The notes under the pieces are model-generated. The model was not told the origin of the DNA. It searched no databases and saw nothing but the letters and a program-made list of their open reading frames with translations. A stretch of 64,000 bases of DNA from Desulfosarcina sp. Its GTDB lineage: Bacteria; Desulfobacterota; Desulfobacteria; Desulfobacterales; Desulfosarcinaceae. Numbering within the stretch: the first letter of the stretch is position 1; the number at the start of each line of letters is the position of its first letter. A program made the translations under genes and the position numbers. The DNA lies in the NCBI GenBank assembly GCA_014237405.1, contig JABZFO010000163.1, positions 1 through 64,000 on the forward strand, read 5' to 3'. This document shows, piece by piece, positions 25,933 through 34,610 of the stretch.

Positions 25933-28089
25933 TCATTCCCCCACCCTGTTGACTACAGCTTTTGTTACTTGATTTGTCGTCGCCCCTGCCACTTGGTTCC
26001 GTGTCGCCCCTGCGTTGGCAGCTCCGGCCGCGTAATCTACTGCACCTATATGCCAAGTTCCGGTCTGTGCGCTGGATGTCCACGAATAAGGGGTAGAGGA
26101 AAGATCCACAGTCGAAGCAAAGATATCGGCGTAAGAAAATGACCCACCGGCTCGGGTAGTGATGGCGGCAGGGATACCGGTAGGTCCTGTAAGTGTGGTA
26201 CCTGCTTCATGGGCAGGGGAACTGCTGGAGCTTAAATTAAAATCGTCACTTGCTGTATCTTTGAATAAAGGATCACCGGAAATATACTCCCCGTTATCGG
26301 GGTTATTGGCCGAATTGTAAGTACAAGGCTCACAGGTCGATGACCCACGATAGTCAACGTCAGGCGTTCCAGCATCAGACTCATACAAGAGGTTGGTTTT
26401 AACGTCAAAATCCGTCCACTCTTTAAGTGATACATGAAACTCATCATTGGGGAATGATGGGCGTGGATCAACGCTTATATTATTTTTAAAGGAACCATAA
26501 ATATCATCAGCACGTATGTTAAAACTATGCTGCATCGCAGATTTATAGTTACTGTGAATCTCATACGTATCACCAGATCGCATACCGGCAGAATACAGAT
26601 TGTTAGAACCACAAACGACTGTAGTTTGCGTGGTATCGGTGACATCGTAAGAATTGCCGTTAGCCGTACCGCTTGTGATTTCGAGGGTATAGCCAATATT
26701 ATAAACATCTACTTTATAATTTGCTGCGGAGTTGGTTATAGTACCGTTTGCCGCGTCAGGGGGGTCACTGGTGGCACTACCAGATGTATAAGAATATGCT
26801 GATTCGAAACATATACTATTGTTGAAGTAAGCGTAGAGTTCATCCATTCCATCATAGGGTTCATTCTCTGGAGAACTCTCCATCCTGAAACAGGAACCCT
26901 TGGCAGCATTGATGATGTTTCCCCAGGAGTGCCACTCTTCTGCATCAACTCCATCATCATCAGTCATGGGGGACCCCCATGTACCCGTATTAGGATAGAA
27001 ACCACCGCGTACATCTTTGAGATAATTGCAATAAACTAAAACCCACTTCCAGTTTCCTGACGCCGTGATGACGGAGCCGGCATAAGGTTCGTCTTGGAAC
27101 CCGTGGTCAGGCTCCCAGTCAGTGATTTTATTGTACCGGATGAGAATATTTTCTGCGAGTTGAGTTACAGTTTCGCCCTTGATTGAAATTATCGGTCTTG
27201 CAAACGCCGCTCGCCCATGATTGTGGATGTAGTTATGCTCAACTAAAACATTTTTGGCGGAATGAATTAATAATGGACTCATGCCACGCCATGCGGTGTT
27301 ACTGGAAAACTCATTATGAGAAATTGTTACTCCGTCAATGTACTGAGACATTCGAATATCGTAACCCACCGTATTGTTGTCATATTGAGTTTTATAGGTG
27401 TTCTCAAAGAAAGTGTTGCCGTTGCCTGAACTTCCACCGATGGTAATATCAGAAGGATAGTAAGTAGATGAAGATGCGGCCATGATAATTCCACTTTCAA
27501 CAGCCCGTTGGAACGTGGAATTGGTAACTTTAATTCTTGCGGCAGAGGCATATAGCCGCAGACCGTTATTGTTTTCGTTAAATGTGCAGTTATCGACATT
27601 AATATCATCAGCACTTCTAATATAAAGACCAGCGGCATCGGAGACGGATGTTCCCATCTCACCTGTTTCGTCGTTGTCAAATTTGATATTTTTTACATCG
27701 ACAAACTGAACAATCGTAGTAGTATCATCCTCTTTGTAAAGGAAAAAAGACGACCACCCCGCACCAACATCCATACCCTTTAATTCAGCGTCAGTCCCAT
27801 AACCATAAGTGGTATAGCAGTAGCCATCATAGGTGACTGGATGCCCACTGGTGCCACCATCTGGGGATAAAACACCCGTGGTGATATTTCCGCATAGAAC
27901 TACAGTATCGTCATCAAGTGTTCCAAAGTGACCAGTACCAGCATTGTGGTAGGCTATGCTGGCACGGTTGGCATAAGAACCACCAAGACCGTCGCCGGCA
28001 CCAGTCTGAGCGACATAATAGGTTGCCGACCAGACCGGCGTGACGATCATCAGATAGGATAAAACTAAGGCGAACAGCTTTTTTATCAT
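25933..28089 (-). CDS. Secreted right-handed beta-helix protein (tailspike-like)
   Basis: A 718-aa protein. Residues 1-21 are a Sec signal peptide (KKLFALVLSYLMIVTPVWS, cleavage before ATYYV). The mature N-terminus (TYYVAQTGAGDG) and repeated short strands with N-x-x-F/I turns (INVDNCTFNENNNGLRL, VTNSTFQRAVESGI, VTISHNEFSSN) indicate a parallel beta-helix of the kind found in tailspikes and polysaccharide lyases. A late gene with a signal peptide is unusual for a tailspike. It may be a surface or periplasmic polysaccharide-active protein, or a cargo gene within the late operon. The start ATG overlaps the previous stop (TAATG). Confidence 0.75.
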   Translation of the reverse strand: MIKKLFALVLSYLMIVTPVWSATYYVAQTGAGDGLGGSYANRASIAYHNAGTGHFGTLDDDTVVLCGNITTGVLSPDGGTSGHPVTYDGYCYTTYGYGTDAELKGMDVGAGWSSFFLYKEDDTTTIVQFVDVKNIKFDNDETGEMGTSVSDAAGLYIRSADDINVDNCTFNENNNGLRLYASAARIKVTNSTFQRAVESGIIMAASSSTYYPSDITIGGSSGNGNTFFENTYKTQYDNNTVGYDIRMSQYIDGVTISHNEFSSNTAWRGMSPLLIHSAKNVLVEHNYIHNHGRAAFARPIISIKGETVTQLAENILIRYNKITDWEPDHGFQDEPYAGSVITASGNWKWVLVYCNYLKDVRGGFYPNTGTWGSPMTDDDGVDAEEWHSWGNIINAAKGSCFRMESSPENEPYDGMDELYAYFNNSICFESAYSYTSGSATSDPPDAANGTITNSAANYKVDVYNIGYTLEITSGTANGNSYDVTDTTQTTVVCGSNNLYSAGMRSGDTYEIHSNYKSAMQHSFNIRADDIYGSFKNNISVDPRPSFPNDEFHVSLKEWTDFDVKTNLLYESDAGTPDVDYRGSSTCEPCTYNSANNPDNGEYISGDPLFKDTASDDFNLSSSSSPAHEAGTTLTGPTGIPAAITTRAGGSFSYADIFASTVDLSSTPYSWTSSAQTGTWHIGAVDYAAGAANAGATRNQVAGATTNQVTKAVVNRVGE

Positions 28090-28793
28090 TATGGTGTCGG
28101 AACCTCCGTATCATCAATACTAAACCGATAAAGCAGATAATCCCCCACAACACTGTTGACCCCATTCACCCCCACCACTGTACCTAGTTTATTAGGATGA
28201 TCTCCGGCGGTTGATGGTGCCACGGTGTTCTGGTGACCGGCAGTGGTCATTGTCCATAAGGGTTTGCCAAGATCCGCAGATGTGAAAGTAAATTCATCCC
28301 GGCGCATCAGAAGACATTGACCTACCCAAATAGCCCCACTATTCCCGGATGTGATCGCGGCGGGGGCAATACCAATAGGGAAGTAGGTATCGGCATCAGC
28401 GGCATCGGCGTCGTAATTGTAAATCTTCAGTCGGTCGGTGTCGTATTTAGCATAGACGTGATAACCTAATGTAATGTTCTCACCTGCATACAAGGTCATA
28501 AAATCGACCAGCTTCCACCCGCCGTCGGAAAGATCGGAGGTCGTACCGGTCTGGCCGTTTTTTACGAAAGCGGCCGTGCTTTGCTGGCTCGGCGGCACAG
28601 TTGCCGAGTCTGTAGCCATGTCGTCTTCATCGAGGATGGCGGATTCAAGCAAATATGCGGTATGAGGATCCCCAGCGGCAACATGAGCGTCAAGCTCGGC
28701 TTGCGTGACGGTATCCTCTCCGTATAAGCCGGCAGCCATGACAAACACCGGCAGGGCTACCAAAAGGCAAACGATCGATAATATTTTTTTCAT
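28089..28793 (-). CDS. Secreted late protein, paralogue of upstream gene
   Basis: The start is set at ATG 28793 (GGAGAAAATCA upstream), giving 234 aa; an in-frame upstream extension to 28856 overlaps the previous gene and adds a poor N-terminus. A Sec signal peptide (MKKILSIVCLLVALPVF, then VMAAG) is clear. The mature part has repeated beta-type segments (YNYDADAADADTYFPIG, GDHPNKLGTVVGVNGV) matching the 28804-29394 product (YDADSADPDNDTYSPIA; GDHIKQIGTVLNI), so the genes are paralogues. It is probably a fibre-associated or receptor-binding accessory protein; no enzyme motif is seen. Confidence 0.65.
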   Translation of the reverse strand: MKKILSIVCLLVALPVFVMAAGLYGEDTVTQAELDAHVAAGDPHTAYLLESAILDEDDMATDSATVPPSQQSTAAFVKNGQTGTTSDLSDGGWKLVDFMTLYAGENITLGYHVYAKYDTDRLKIYNYDADAADADTYFPIGIAPAAITSGNSGAIWVGQCLLMRRDEFTFTSADLGKPLWTMTTAGHQNTVAPSTAGDHPNKLGTVVGVNGVNSVVGDYLLYRFSIDDTEVPTP

Positions 28794-28803
28794 TGATTTT
28801 CTC

Positions 28804-29394
28804 CTATACCGTCCAGTCCGGATATCTAAAGGAAATATCAAAAACGTCACGCCCATTGGCAGCTATGTTCAAAACGGTTCCTATTTGCTTTATGTGATCG
28901 CCGGCGCCACTTGGAGCCGAGTACAAAATACCCCCCGCAAGAACATCAGAACAAAAGACCCCGGTCCCAACTTGTGCTTGTGCGGCGGCCCAACCATCAT
29001 TGGCAAGGATTCCATCGCCTACCGTCACTACAATGGCGTCACCTGCCGAATACGTGCCGCTGCTGTGCAGCAAGGCAATGGGGGAATAGGTGTCATTGTC
29101 TGGGTCGGCGGAGTCCGCATCGTAGAAATAAAACCGGGTGCCGGATCCGGTGTCTTTACAGTAGAGAACTTTCCATTGATCGGCAGCGGCCATGCTTTCA
29201 CCGGCAACGGCGGCAACCGTTTTGCCCTGCCAGCTATCGTCTGCCGGGTTTAAAATGTTAAGCGTCTGTTCGACGGCAAGAAGCGTGGCAATGGTGGATT
29301 TATAAACAGTACCGCCCTTAATAACCCACACAAGGTCACTGTCTGCTAATCCGGCAACATAGGATAGGGCTGTTGGTTCAAGATCAAGTGCCAT
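28804..29394 (-). CDS. Putative tail/fibre accessory protein
   Basis: A 196-aa protein without a signal peptide. It shares the YDAD-A-D-TY-PI and GDHIKQIGTV segments with the following gene, indicating gene duplication. The Gly/Asp-rich beta composition (TVGDGILANDGW, GTGVFCSDVLAGG) resembles fibre or capsid-decoration domains. It is positioned after the tail fibre gene and a small coiled-coil gene. Confidence 0.6.
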   Translation of the reverse strand: MALDLEPTALSYVAGLADSDLVWVIKGGTVYKSTIATLLAVEQTLNILNPADDSWQGKTVAAVAGESMAAADQWKVLYCKDTGSGTRFYFYDADSADPDNDTYSPIALLHSSGTYSAGDAIVVTVGDGILANDGWAAAQAQVGTGVFCSDVLAGGILYSAPSGAGDHIKQIGTVLNIAANGRDVFDISFRYPDWTV

Positions 29395-29406
29395 GTGTGC
29401 CCTCCG

Positions 29407-29601
29407 TTATTCTGATGGTATCGGTGACTGCTTTTGAGTAGTGAGTTTATCGATCTCACCTTTCAGCTGCTGGTTCTCTTTGTGCAGCTGCTCATATGCT
29501 TCTTCTATTGCCCGCATCCTGGAGTAAACCTCTCCGATGAGTCGATCTTTCCCGGCCAGCAATTCCCTTACGTCCTTAGCTTTCAGACCACTTTCATTCA
29601 T
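29407..29601 (-). CDS. Small coiled-coil protein
   Basis: Using ATG 29601 (upstream GGGAGAG) gives 64 aa. A longer frame from 29652 overlaps the fibre gene and is less likely. The sequence from residue 10 to 55 has heptad spacing (LLAGKDRLIGEVYSRMRAIE, then LHKENQQLKGEIDKL), a clear coiled coil with no transmembrane segment. It could be a trimerising adaptor for the tail fibre or an assembly chaperone. Confidence 0.6.
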   Translation of the reverse strand: MNESGLKAKDVRELLAGKDRLIGEVYSRMRAIEEAYEQLHKENQQLKGEIDKLTTQKQSPIPSE

Positions 29602-29617
29602 TTTGGTTGCTCTCCCT

Positions 29618-31447
29618 TTAGTTTGAAATGCCGTGTTTAATGAGCGCCGCATCTATCGTATCGAGCCGGTCGGCCACCTGCCGAGCCGCCCCCATCAGCA
29701 ATGACAGCATTATTGTCGTCGATAGGTAGGGCTTGCCGTCATGATCAACCGCGACGTCGCCCTTTTTCCATGACTGAATGATTTTCCCGGCCTCGTCTTT
29801 ATGCTCGCCTGGCTTTTGGTGTTTGTGTACCAACCATGCGGGCAGCGTGGCGTCATCTATCAGCCTCAGTCCGGTAGACGGATCAAAAAGCAAGGATGGT
29901 TTGATGCTCCTTATAACTTCTACATCGTCGACCGGCACAACGGTTTCGCCATCAAGCCGGTCGTCCATATGAAAGAAATCGGCCACATTAAGGCTATGGC
30001 TGGAATAGATATAGTCCCATCTGAGACTGGTGCTTCCGAGGTCATAGGTGGCGGTGGTTTCTGGCAGAATGTCGTTAGCTGAAATACTATCGCAATAAAC
30101 ATTCAACCATCGTCTGGTGGAACTGCCCAGGTCGTAAGAGGCGTCATCATAGGGTTCGGCGTCATCGTAGAAATGGGTTGGCCCCCGCATTAAAATTGAC
30201 GAACTCGCGTAAAGTCCGATTGTGTTCCATTTATTGGCAGCTGCTAAACCGCCAATCGAGAGAGCACCCCCGCTCGTTGTTGTTCTTAGTACAAAATTAG
30301 TTCCACTCCCGGCATCACAACCCATCTCGGCTATCTGTGTCGATAGGTTCTGATAGAACCATCCAATACGAGAGCCATTAAGCGTCCCGCTGGTCATCTT
30401 GACATCCCCGCCGTCTTTAATGACGATGTCTCCGCTTACTCCCATCGTCCCTCCGGAGTTGATGTCAAGACCATCGGTGGTGTTGATTGCAATCTTCCCA
30501 GAGCTGATCGTCAGCGTACCGAATGCCGTGCCCTTTAGCTCACTGGCTGTTATCGTGGCCGACGCTATTTGGCTTGCCGTGATTGTGTTTGCCGCAATTT
30601 CAGCTGCCGTGATCGTATTTGCCGCGACGTGGCGGGCAAGAATCGACCCATCCACCACCAATCCGCCATCGATGGCCACCATGGACACGCCATCGACGTC
30701 ACCTGTCAGTAAAATGCCGTGCCGTCGCCAGTTAGCGGTTGTGGTTGGAGCAACACCGGTAATACCTGCGCCGGAGTTGTCATCGATGCAGATATAGGTC
30801 CGGCCGGTGGTCACATAGTAGACCTGGTCGTCTTCATAGTAGGTTGTGGCTGCGGAATAGTTGTCCGGCGATCCGCCCTTGAGCATAGCGATTACATGCT
30901 CGATGGTATCGCCGACGAGGAACTCAGTCAGAACATTGCCGGAAACCCATGCCGAAAAATTCTCCCCTGAAAAATCTACGGCCCGGATCCAGTAGTAATA
31001 ATCCTTATCCTCCAGGTTCAATCCTGTATCGGTCGCGCTCGTAACCGGGTGCGTCGCTATGATGGTACGGGAATAGGAGGTTATGGCGGGCGCGGAGCTG
31101 CCGGCGGACACCTCGGCTATGCGTATCTCGTAATAGTAAGCCCTGCTACTGAGTGATGCTGACCATGATAGCGTGTTCCGGAAGGTGCCCCCGCTCACAC
31201 TAAAAATAGATGGCGGCAGTATTGTTACTTGACCCACGTTACCGCTGCCGTCAGCCCTTGTTATCGGAGTCGCGTATGCCGCCAGAGAGTTGATGAAATC
31301 AGGGTCGACCAGGTCGCGCATTGAAATGAATCTGTCCAGCTCGTTGCCACGCAATCCCTCCCTTGTTTCGAGTAGCTGTCTAACGCTCGACCCGAACTGC
31401 GGAGAACTCGGGGCCGGTATGGATACGATATGGCGATTAGACATCAA
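29618..31447 (-). CDS. Tail fibre/tip protein with FnIII-like and S74-like regions
   Basis: A 609-aa modular protein. Residues about 75-175 look like a fibronectin III domain (LSWSASLSSRAYYYEIRIAE; DYYYWIRAVDFSGENFSAW). Residues 190-245 resemble a small carbohydrate-binding module (YSAATTYYEDDQVYYVTTGR). A repeated TITAAEIA/TITASQIA stretch (about 275-310) follows. Two YDLGS-x-RW repeats (about 440-495) precede a C-terminal region resembling peptidase S74-type chaperone tails, without an obvious catalytic dyad assigned here. The role is probably host recognition. It overlaps the upstream gene by 11 bp. Confidence 0.75.
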   Translation of the reverse strand: MMSNRHIVSIPAPSSPQFGSSVRQLLETREGLRGNELDRFISMRDLVDPDFINSLAAYATPITRADGSGNVGQVTILPPSIFSVSGGTFRNTLSWSASLSSRAYYYEIRIAEVSAGSSAPAITSYSRTIIATHPVTSATDTGLNLEDKDYYYWIRAVDFSGENFSAWVSGNVLTEFLVGDTIEHVIAMLKGGSPDNYSAATTYYEDDQVYYVTTGRTYICIDDNSGAGITGVAPTTTANWRRHGILLTGDVDGVSMVAIDGGLVVDGSILARHVAANTITAAEIAANTITASQIASATITASELKGTAFGTLTISSGKIAINTTDGLDINSGGTMGVSGDIVIKDGGDVKMTSGTLNGSRIGWFYQNLSTQIAEMGCDAGSGTNFVLRTTTSGGALSIGGLAAANKWNTIGLYASSSILMRGPTHFYDDAEPYDDASYDLGSSTRRWLNVYCDSISANDILPETTATYDLGSTSLRWDYIYSSHSLNVADFFHMDDRLDGETVVPVDDVEVIRSIKPSLLFDPSTGLRLIDDATLPAWLVHKHQKPGEHKDEAGKIIQSWKKGDVAVDHDGKPYLSTTIMLSLLMGAARQVADRLDTIDAALIKHGISN

Positions 31448-33293
31448 GGGCCTCGACTTGGTCCATTATTTCATCGGGTGATGTGGCCAGGATTACCGCA
31501 TCAACATCGGCCTGTGTTACCAGCTCAACCTCGGTGAGCTCATATTCACTGGTTTTCGGAAGTGTGAAAATGTTTTCGTCCACCACCGACTTTGACCAGT
31601 CGTCGCCCAGCCGGTCTTTGATTTGTACTCCATCACCGTATATCGTCATAACGACCGGCTTGCCGGCAGTCTGATCTCCGAGAATTAAGCCATATGCAAA
31701 GTTGGTCGGTTCGGTCACCTCTTTCCGGGACATAAACTTCAGCGGCAGGAAGTTGGATGTATGAGTTTCCCAACCATGGGCGCCATACTCTGCGTCCAGG
31801 TATGTTAGTAAATACAAAGTGTCACCGACCGGATCTATACACCCGTCGTGGAAAACCAGCGGGACCATACCGAAGATCACGTTGTCGGTCCCAAACACGA
31901 CATCATCGGAGCCAAAGACAACGCCATCGTCTCCGGAAAGCGTCCTGACATATATCGTTTTTATGTATGGGTCTTTTGTGAAGTCGAAACTGAACCCCTG
32001 AGCGCTGCCCTCCCAAAAACCAAAATAGGTCTCGTCATAATAAAACGACACCAGGTCGGCATGGGTAAATCCGCTTGGCGGCAAATCGTCCCACTGTTTT
32101 TTTTCTAAAACATCTTTCGTCAGAACCACCAGGCCCTTTTCGTTGATCAGAACAAGGCCGTCGGGAGACGGGTAAATGACGCCTATAGGCGTGACGATGA
32201 AACCCCTGGCGCTCAGGCACCCTTGCTCATACAATAGCGGTTCGCCTTGCAGAGACTCAGGGTCAACACCTGTTATGATGTACGGGTAAGCCGTCGTGGC
32301 GATAATGGCCATGCCGCGATAGGAACCCCATGCCACCGGCTCATAAGCCATCGTCACCTTGTGGTTAGGATCCCATGCGTACCAGTAGAAGGGTTCACTC
32401 ACGCGGAAAGTGTCACCGGACAAGCCGCCAAACATGCCGTTGTGGAACGCCCTCAGCTGTTTCAGGTTGTCCGGCGCCGGTGACCAACCCTCGGTCGGGC
32501 ATTGTTCGTCCACATTATCATTCAGCCCGGCCGGGGTTCCGTCGGTATCGTAGACTTGGGTAGCTGAATTGGGAACACTGGCGATGGGAATGTCATAAAC
32601 GCCTGTAGCAGTTGCGCTGCCCGGCCTGGCCTGCAGCAACTGGTAGGATCCACCGACACTACCCGACTCCAGGCGGTAAAGCCTGACATGGGTGATGTTA
32701 TTTCCTGATCCTGCCAGGGTAGGAATTACAAAATTTGACAGGCTGAGGTACTCGCCCCCCTCGATGTCCTGTATCGCTGACGCGGGGGATGGCTTTGACT
32801 CCTCCTCGGTACCGTCGGACCACTTGCTTACCAGTGTGTAATAGTAGGATACGGTCTTGGCGACCACCCCGTCACCGGTTCCGGACGGGCCATGAATGGT
32901 CAGGGCTGCGGACGGCGGGGTAACACCAAGGCGCCGATAATCTGCCGTTGTGGTCGGTCGGCCTGTGCTCGGCATCAGGACCGTGTCGGTTTGCTTGGGG
33001 TAGCCATTACCAGAATAAAAGAGGCGATCGTTTCCACTCGGGACCTCGCCCCGTACCACGCTTATCTCGGATTCCAGCCAAAAGAGAAAGTTGCTGCCGT
33101 ATTTGTAAAGAGAGCGCAGGTCTCCAACAGTAGCCTGGTCCCACAACTGAGCTGCCGCCAGCGCCCGGACAGGCGAAAGGCGGCCGCTGCCAAGGGCGCA
33201 ATTCTCGGCAACCTGGCCGAAATTAATCGGCAGGCGCTTGGGCGATATTGCCGGGACCATGCCCTTGAAATTTTTCAGGACAATCGAAGCCAC
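31437..33293 (-). CDS. Tail/neck structural protein
   Basis: A 618-aa protein starting at GTG 33293, which overlaps the previous TAG by one base. Beta-rich, with an N-terminal segment (KNFKGMVPAISPKRLP) and a SYYYTLVSKWSDGTEEESKPS region (FnIII-like). I recognise this gene type in short-tailed phages between the connector proteins and the tail fibre; it may form the tail hub or stabilise the portal. No enzymatic motifs are seen. Confidence 0.65.
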   Translation of the reverse strand: MASIVLKNFKGMVPAISPKRLPINFGQVAENCALGSGRLSPVRALAAAQLWDQATVGDLRSLYKYGSNFLFWLESEISVVRGEVPSGNDRLFYSGNGYPKQTDTVLMPSTGRPTTTADYRRLGVTPPSAALTIHGPSGTGDGVVAKTVSYYYTLVSKWSDGTEEESKPSPASAIQDIEGGEYLSLSNFVIPTLAGSGNNITHVRLYRLESGSVGGSYQLLQARPGSATATGVYDIPIASVPNSATQVYDTDGTPAGLNDNVDEQCPTEGWSPAPDNLKQLRAFHNGMFGGLSGDTFRVSEPFYWYAWDPNHKVTMAYEPVAWGSYRGMAIIATTAYPYIITGVDPESLQGEPLLYEQGCLSARGFIVTPIGVIYPSPDGLVLINEKGLVVLTKDVLEKKQWDDLPPSGFTHADLVSFYYDETYFGFWEGSAQGFSFDFTKDPYIKTIYVRTLSGDDGVVFGSDDVVFGTDNVIFGMVPLVFHDGCIDPVGDTLYLLTYLDAEYGAHGWETHTSNFLPLKFMSRKEVTEPTNFAYGLILGDQTAGKPVVMTIYGDGVQIKDRLGDDWSKSVVDENIFTLPKTSEYELTEVELVTQADVDAVILATSPDEIMDQVEALDV

Positions 33294-33967
33294 TACTTTG
33301 CAGCCTTCCTCCGAATGATGTTATTCGGATCAATCGATTTTTCGACCAGGTCTTTACGGCCGAGCCCGGTTACAAACAGGTTCCATTGATTGGTGGCATC
33401 AGCCCTTGCTGTGCGTGAGTGTTTCGCCTCGATCGAGTATGCCCGGTACAGGTCATAGGCGATTAACAGCGGCTTGTAGATATCCTGAATCGTGATTACC
33501 GCCGATATGGGAGTGACGACCGCCGGGAGCACGGCTTCAATTACAGAAATCTTGCCCTGGTTGGAGCTTGGTTGTTGAGGGTAGCAATGGAAATGGCGAG
33601 GATCGTTTTCATCGAACATGACCAGCTCAACGGCTGCTGCCGCGGCGGCAACCATCCAGCCCGAATTCAAAGTCGTAAAATGGTCAAAATCAACAATGCG
33701 GATCTCGGTACCGGGTGTGTTGCCATCAGTACCGAGGTTCTGCACCGGCCGAATGAGCGCATGGGCGGTCAGTGAAATGCTTTGGTATGTGCCCTCTACC
33801 AATGCGAGCGTGTTCTTCTGCGTCGAGATGTCGGGCTTAAAGAGGCAGGCGGCCGCCTGGCCATCGTTGATCCAATCAAGATGGTCGGCGGTGGCGTGGC
33901 GGTCAAAGCCGCTGTCAAACAACTTCTCGGCGGCTGCGTCGGCAATATCCTGAGCGGTGACAGTCAT
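33293..33967 (-). CDS. Connector/adaptor protein (DUF6682-like)
   Basis: A 224-aa helical protein (VTAQDIADAAAEKLFD, HLDWINDGQAAACLFKPD at the N-terminus, later LIAYDLYRAYSIEAKH). The pattern of an N-terminal helical bundle followed by a beta domain and a long C-terminal helix is typical of head-tail adaptors in N4- and T7-like phages. It lies between another connector-like gene and the tail protein, 1-2 bp apart. Confidence 0.65.
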   Translation of the reverse strand: MTVTAQDIADAAAEKLFDSGFDRHATADHLDWINDGQAAACLFKPDISTQKNTLALVEGTYQSISLTAHALIRPVQNLGTDGNTPGTEIRIVDFDHFTTLNSGWMVAAAAAAVELVMFDENDPRHFHCYPQQPSSNQGKISVIEAVLPAVVTPISAVITIQDIYKPLLIAYDLYRAYSIEAKHSRTARADATNQWNLFVTGLGRKDLVEKSIDPNNIIRRKAAK

Positions 33968-33968
33968 A

Positions 33969-34610
33969 TCAGAACCATTTTATTTTACGCCGGACGGCCG
34001 GTGTGGCACGCGGGGCATAGGAAAAATAAGCGTCAAGCAGGGCGAGGCCTGCACTCTCTTTGCCGTTGTGTAGACTCGCAAGCGCTACCTTTCGCTGCGC
34101 CTCCATTGTGACATCCGGCAGCATTTCATAGGCCGGGCCGCTCACCAGAATCTTTTCGTGTAGATGGGCCGGAATAGAAACGGGGATGTCGGCGTCTTGG
34201 GCCAGCGTGGCAGGGATACCGTAAAATTGGAGGTTTATAATCTCTTCGGCGCCGGCCCTCGGCCGGACGTGAAGGGTGTCGCCAACAGCCGCAACCTCTT
34301 TGATGTCCTCACCGTCGTCGGTTTTGTCGTACCCCTCGTACAACGCCTTTGTCCCAGTGCGAATCGTGAGGTGGCGCGTATTGGTGTTGCTGAATGCCGA
34401 AAGAAGATCATGTTGCCATTCGGTCGGCATGACCACGGTCAGTCCGTCGGCGGCCACGGTAACCGTTTTCTCGGTGTCTAAAAGGGGAATACAGACGGTG
34501 GCTGTTGCCGCAACCAGCTTGTCGTTGACCTTGGTGATGATGTCAGCCCTCAGTATGGCCGGGTCATCGAGGATAATCTGGATCCGGCGTATGATCTGTC
34601 CGAGGTTCAT
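33969..34610 (-). CDS. Head-tail connector-like protein
   Basis: A 213-aa protein with an N-terminal MNLGQIIRRIQIILDD helix, a central beta region and a C-terminal helix ending in a basic tail (RATPAVRRKIKWF). Structure and place suggest an adaptor beneath the portal. It begins with an ATGA overlap on the stop of the 34607 gene and ends 2 bp before the next start. Confidence 0.6.
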   Translation of the reverse strand: MNLGQIIRRIQIILDDPAILRADIITKVNDKLVAATATVCIPLLDTEKTVTVAADGLTVVMPTEWQHDLLSAFSNTNTRHLTIRTGTKALYEGYDKTDDGEDIKEVAAVGDTLHVRPRAGAEEIINLQFYGIPATLAQDADIPVSIPAHLHEKILVSGPAYEMLPDVTMEAQRKVALASLHNGKESAGLALLDAYFSYAPRATPAVRRKIKWF

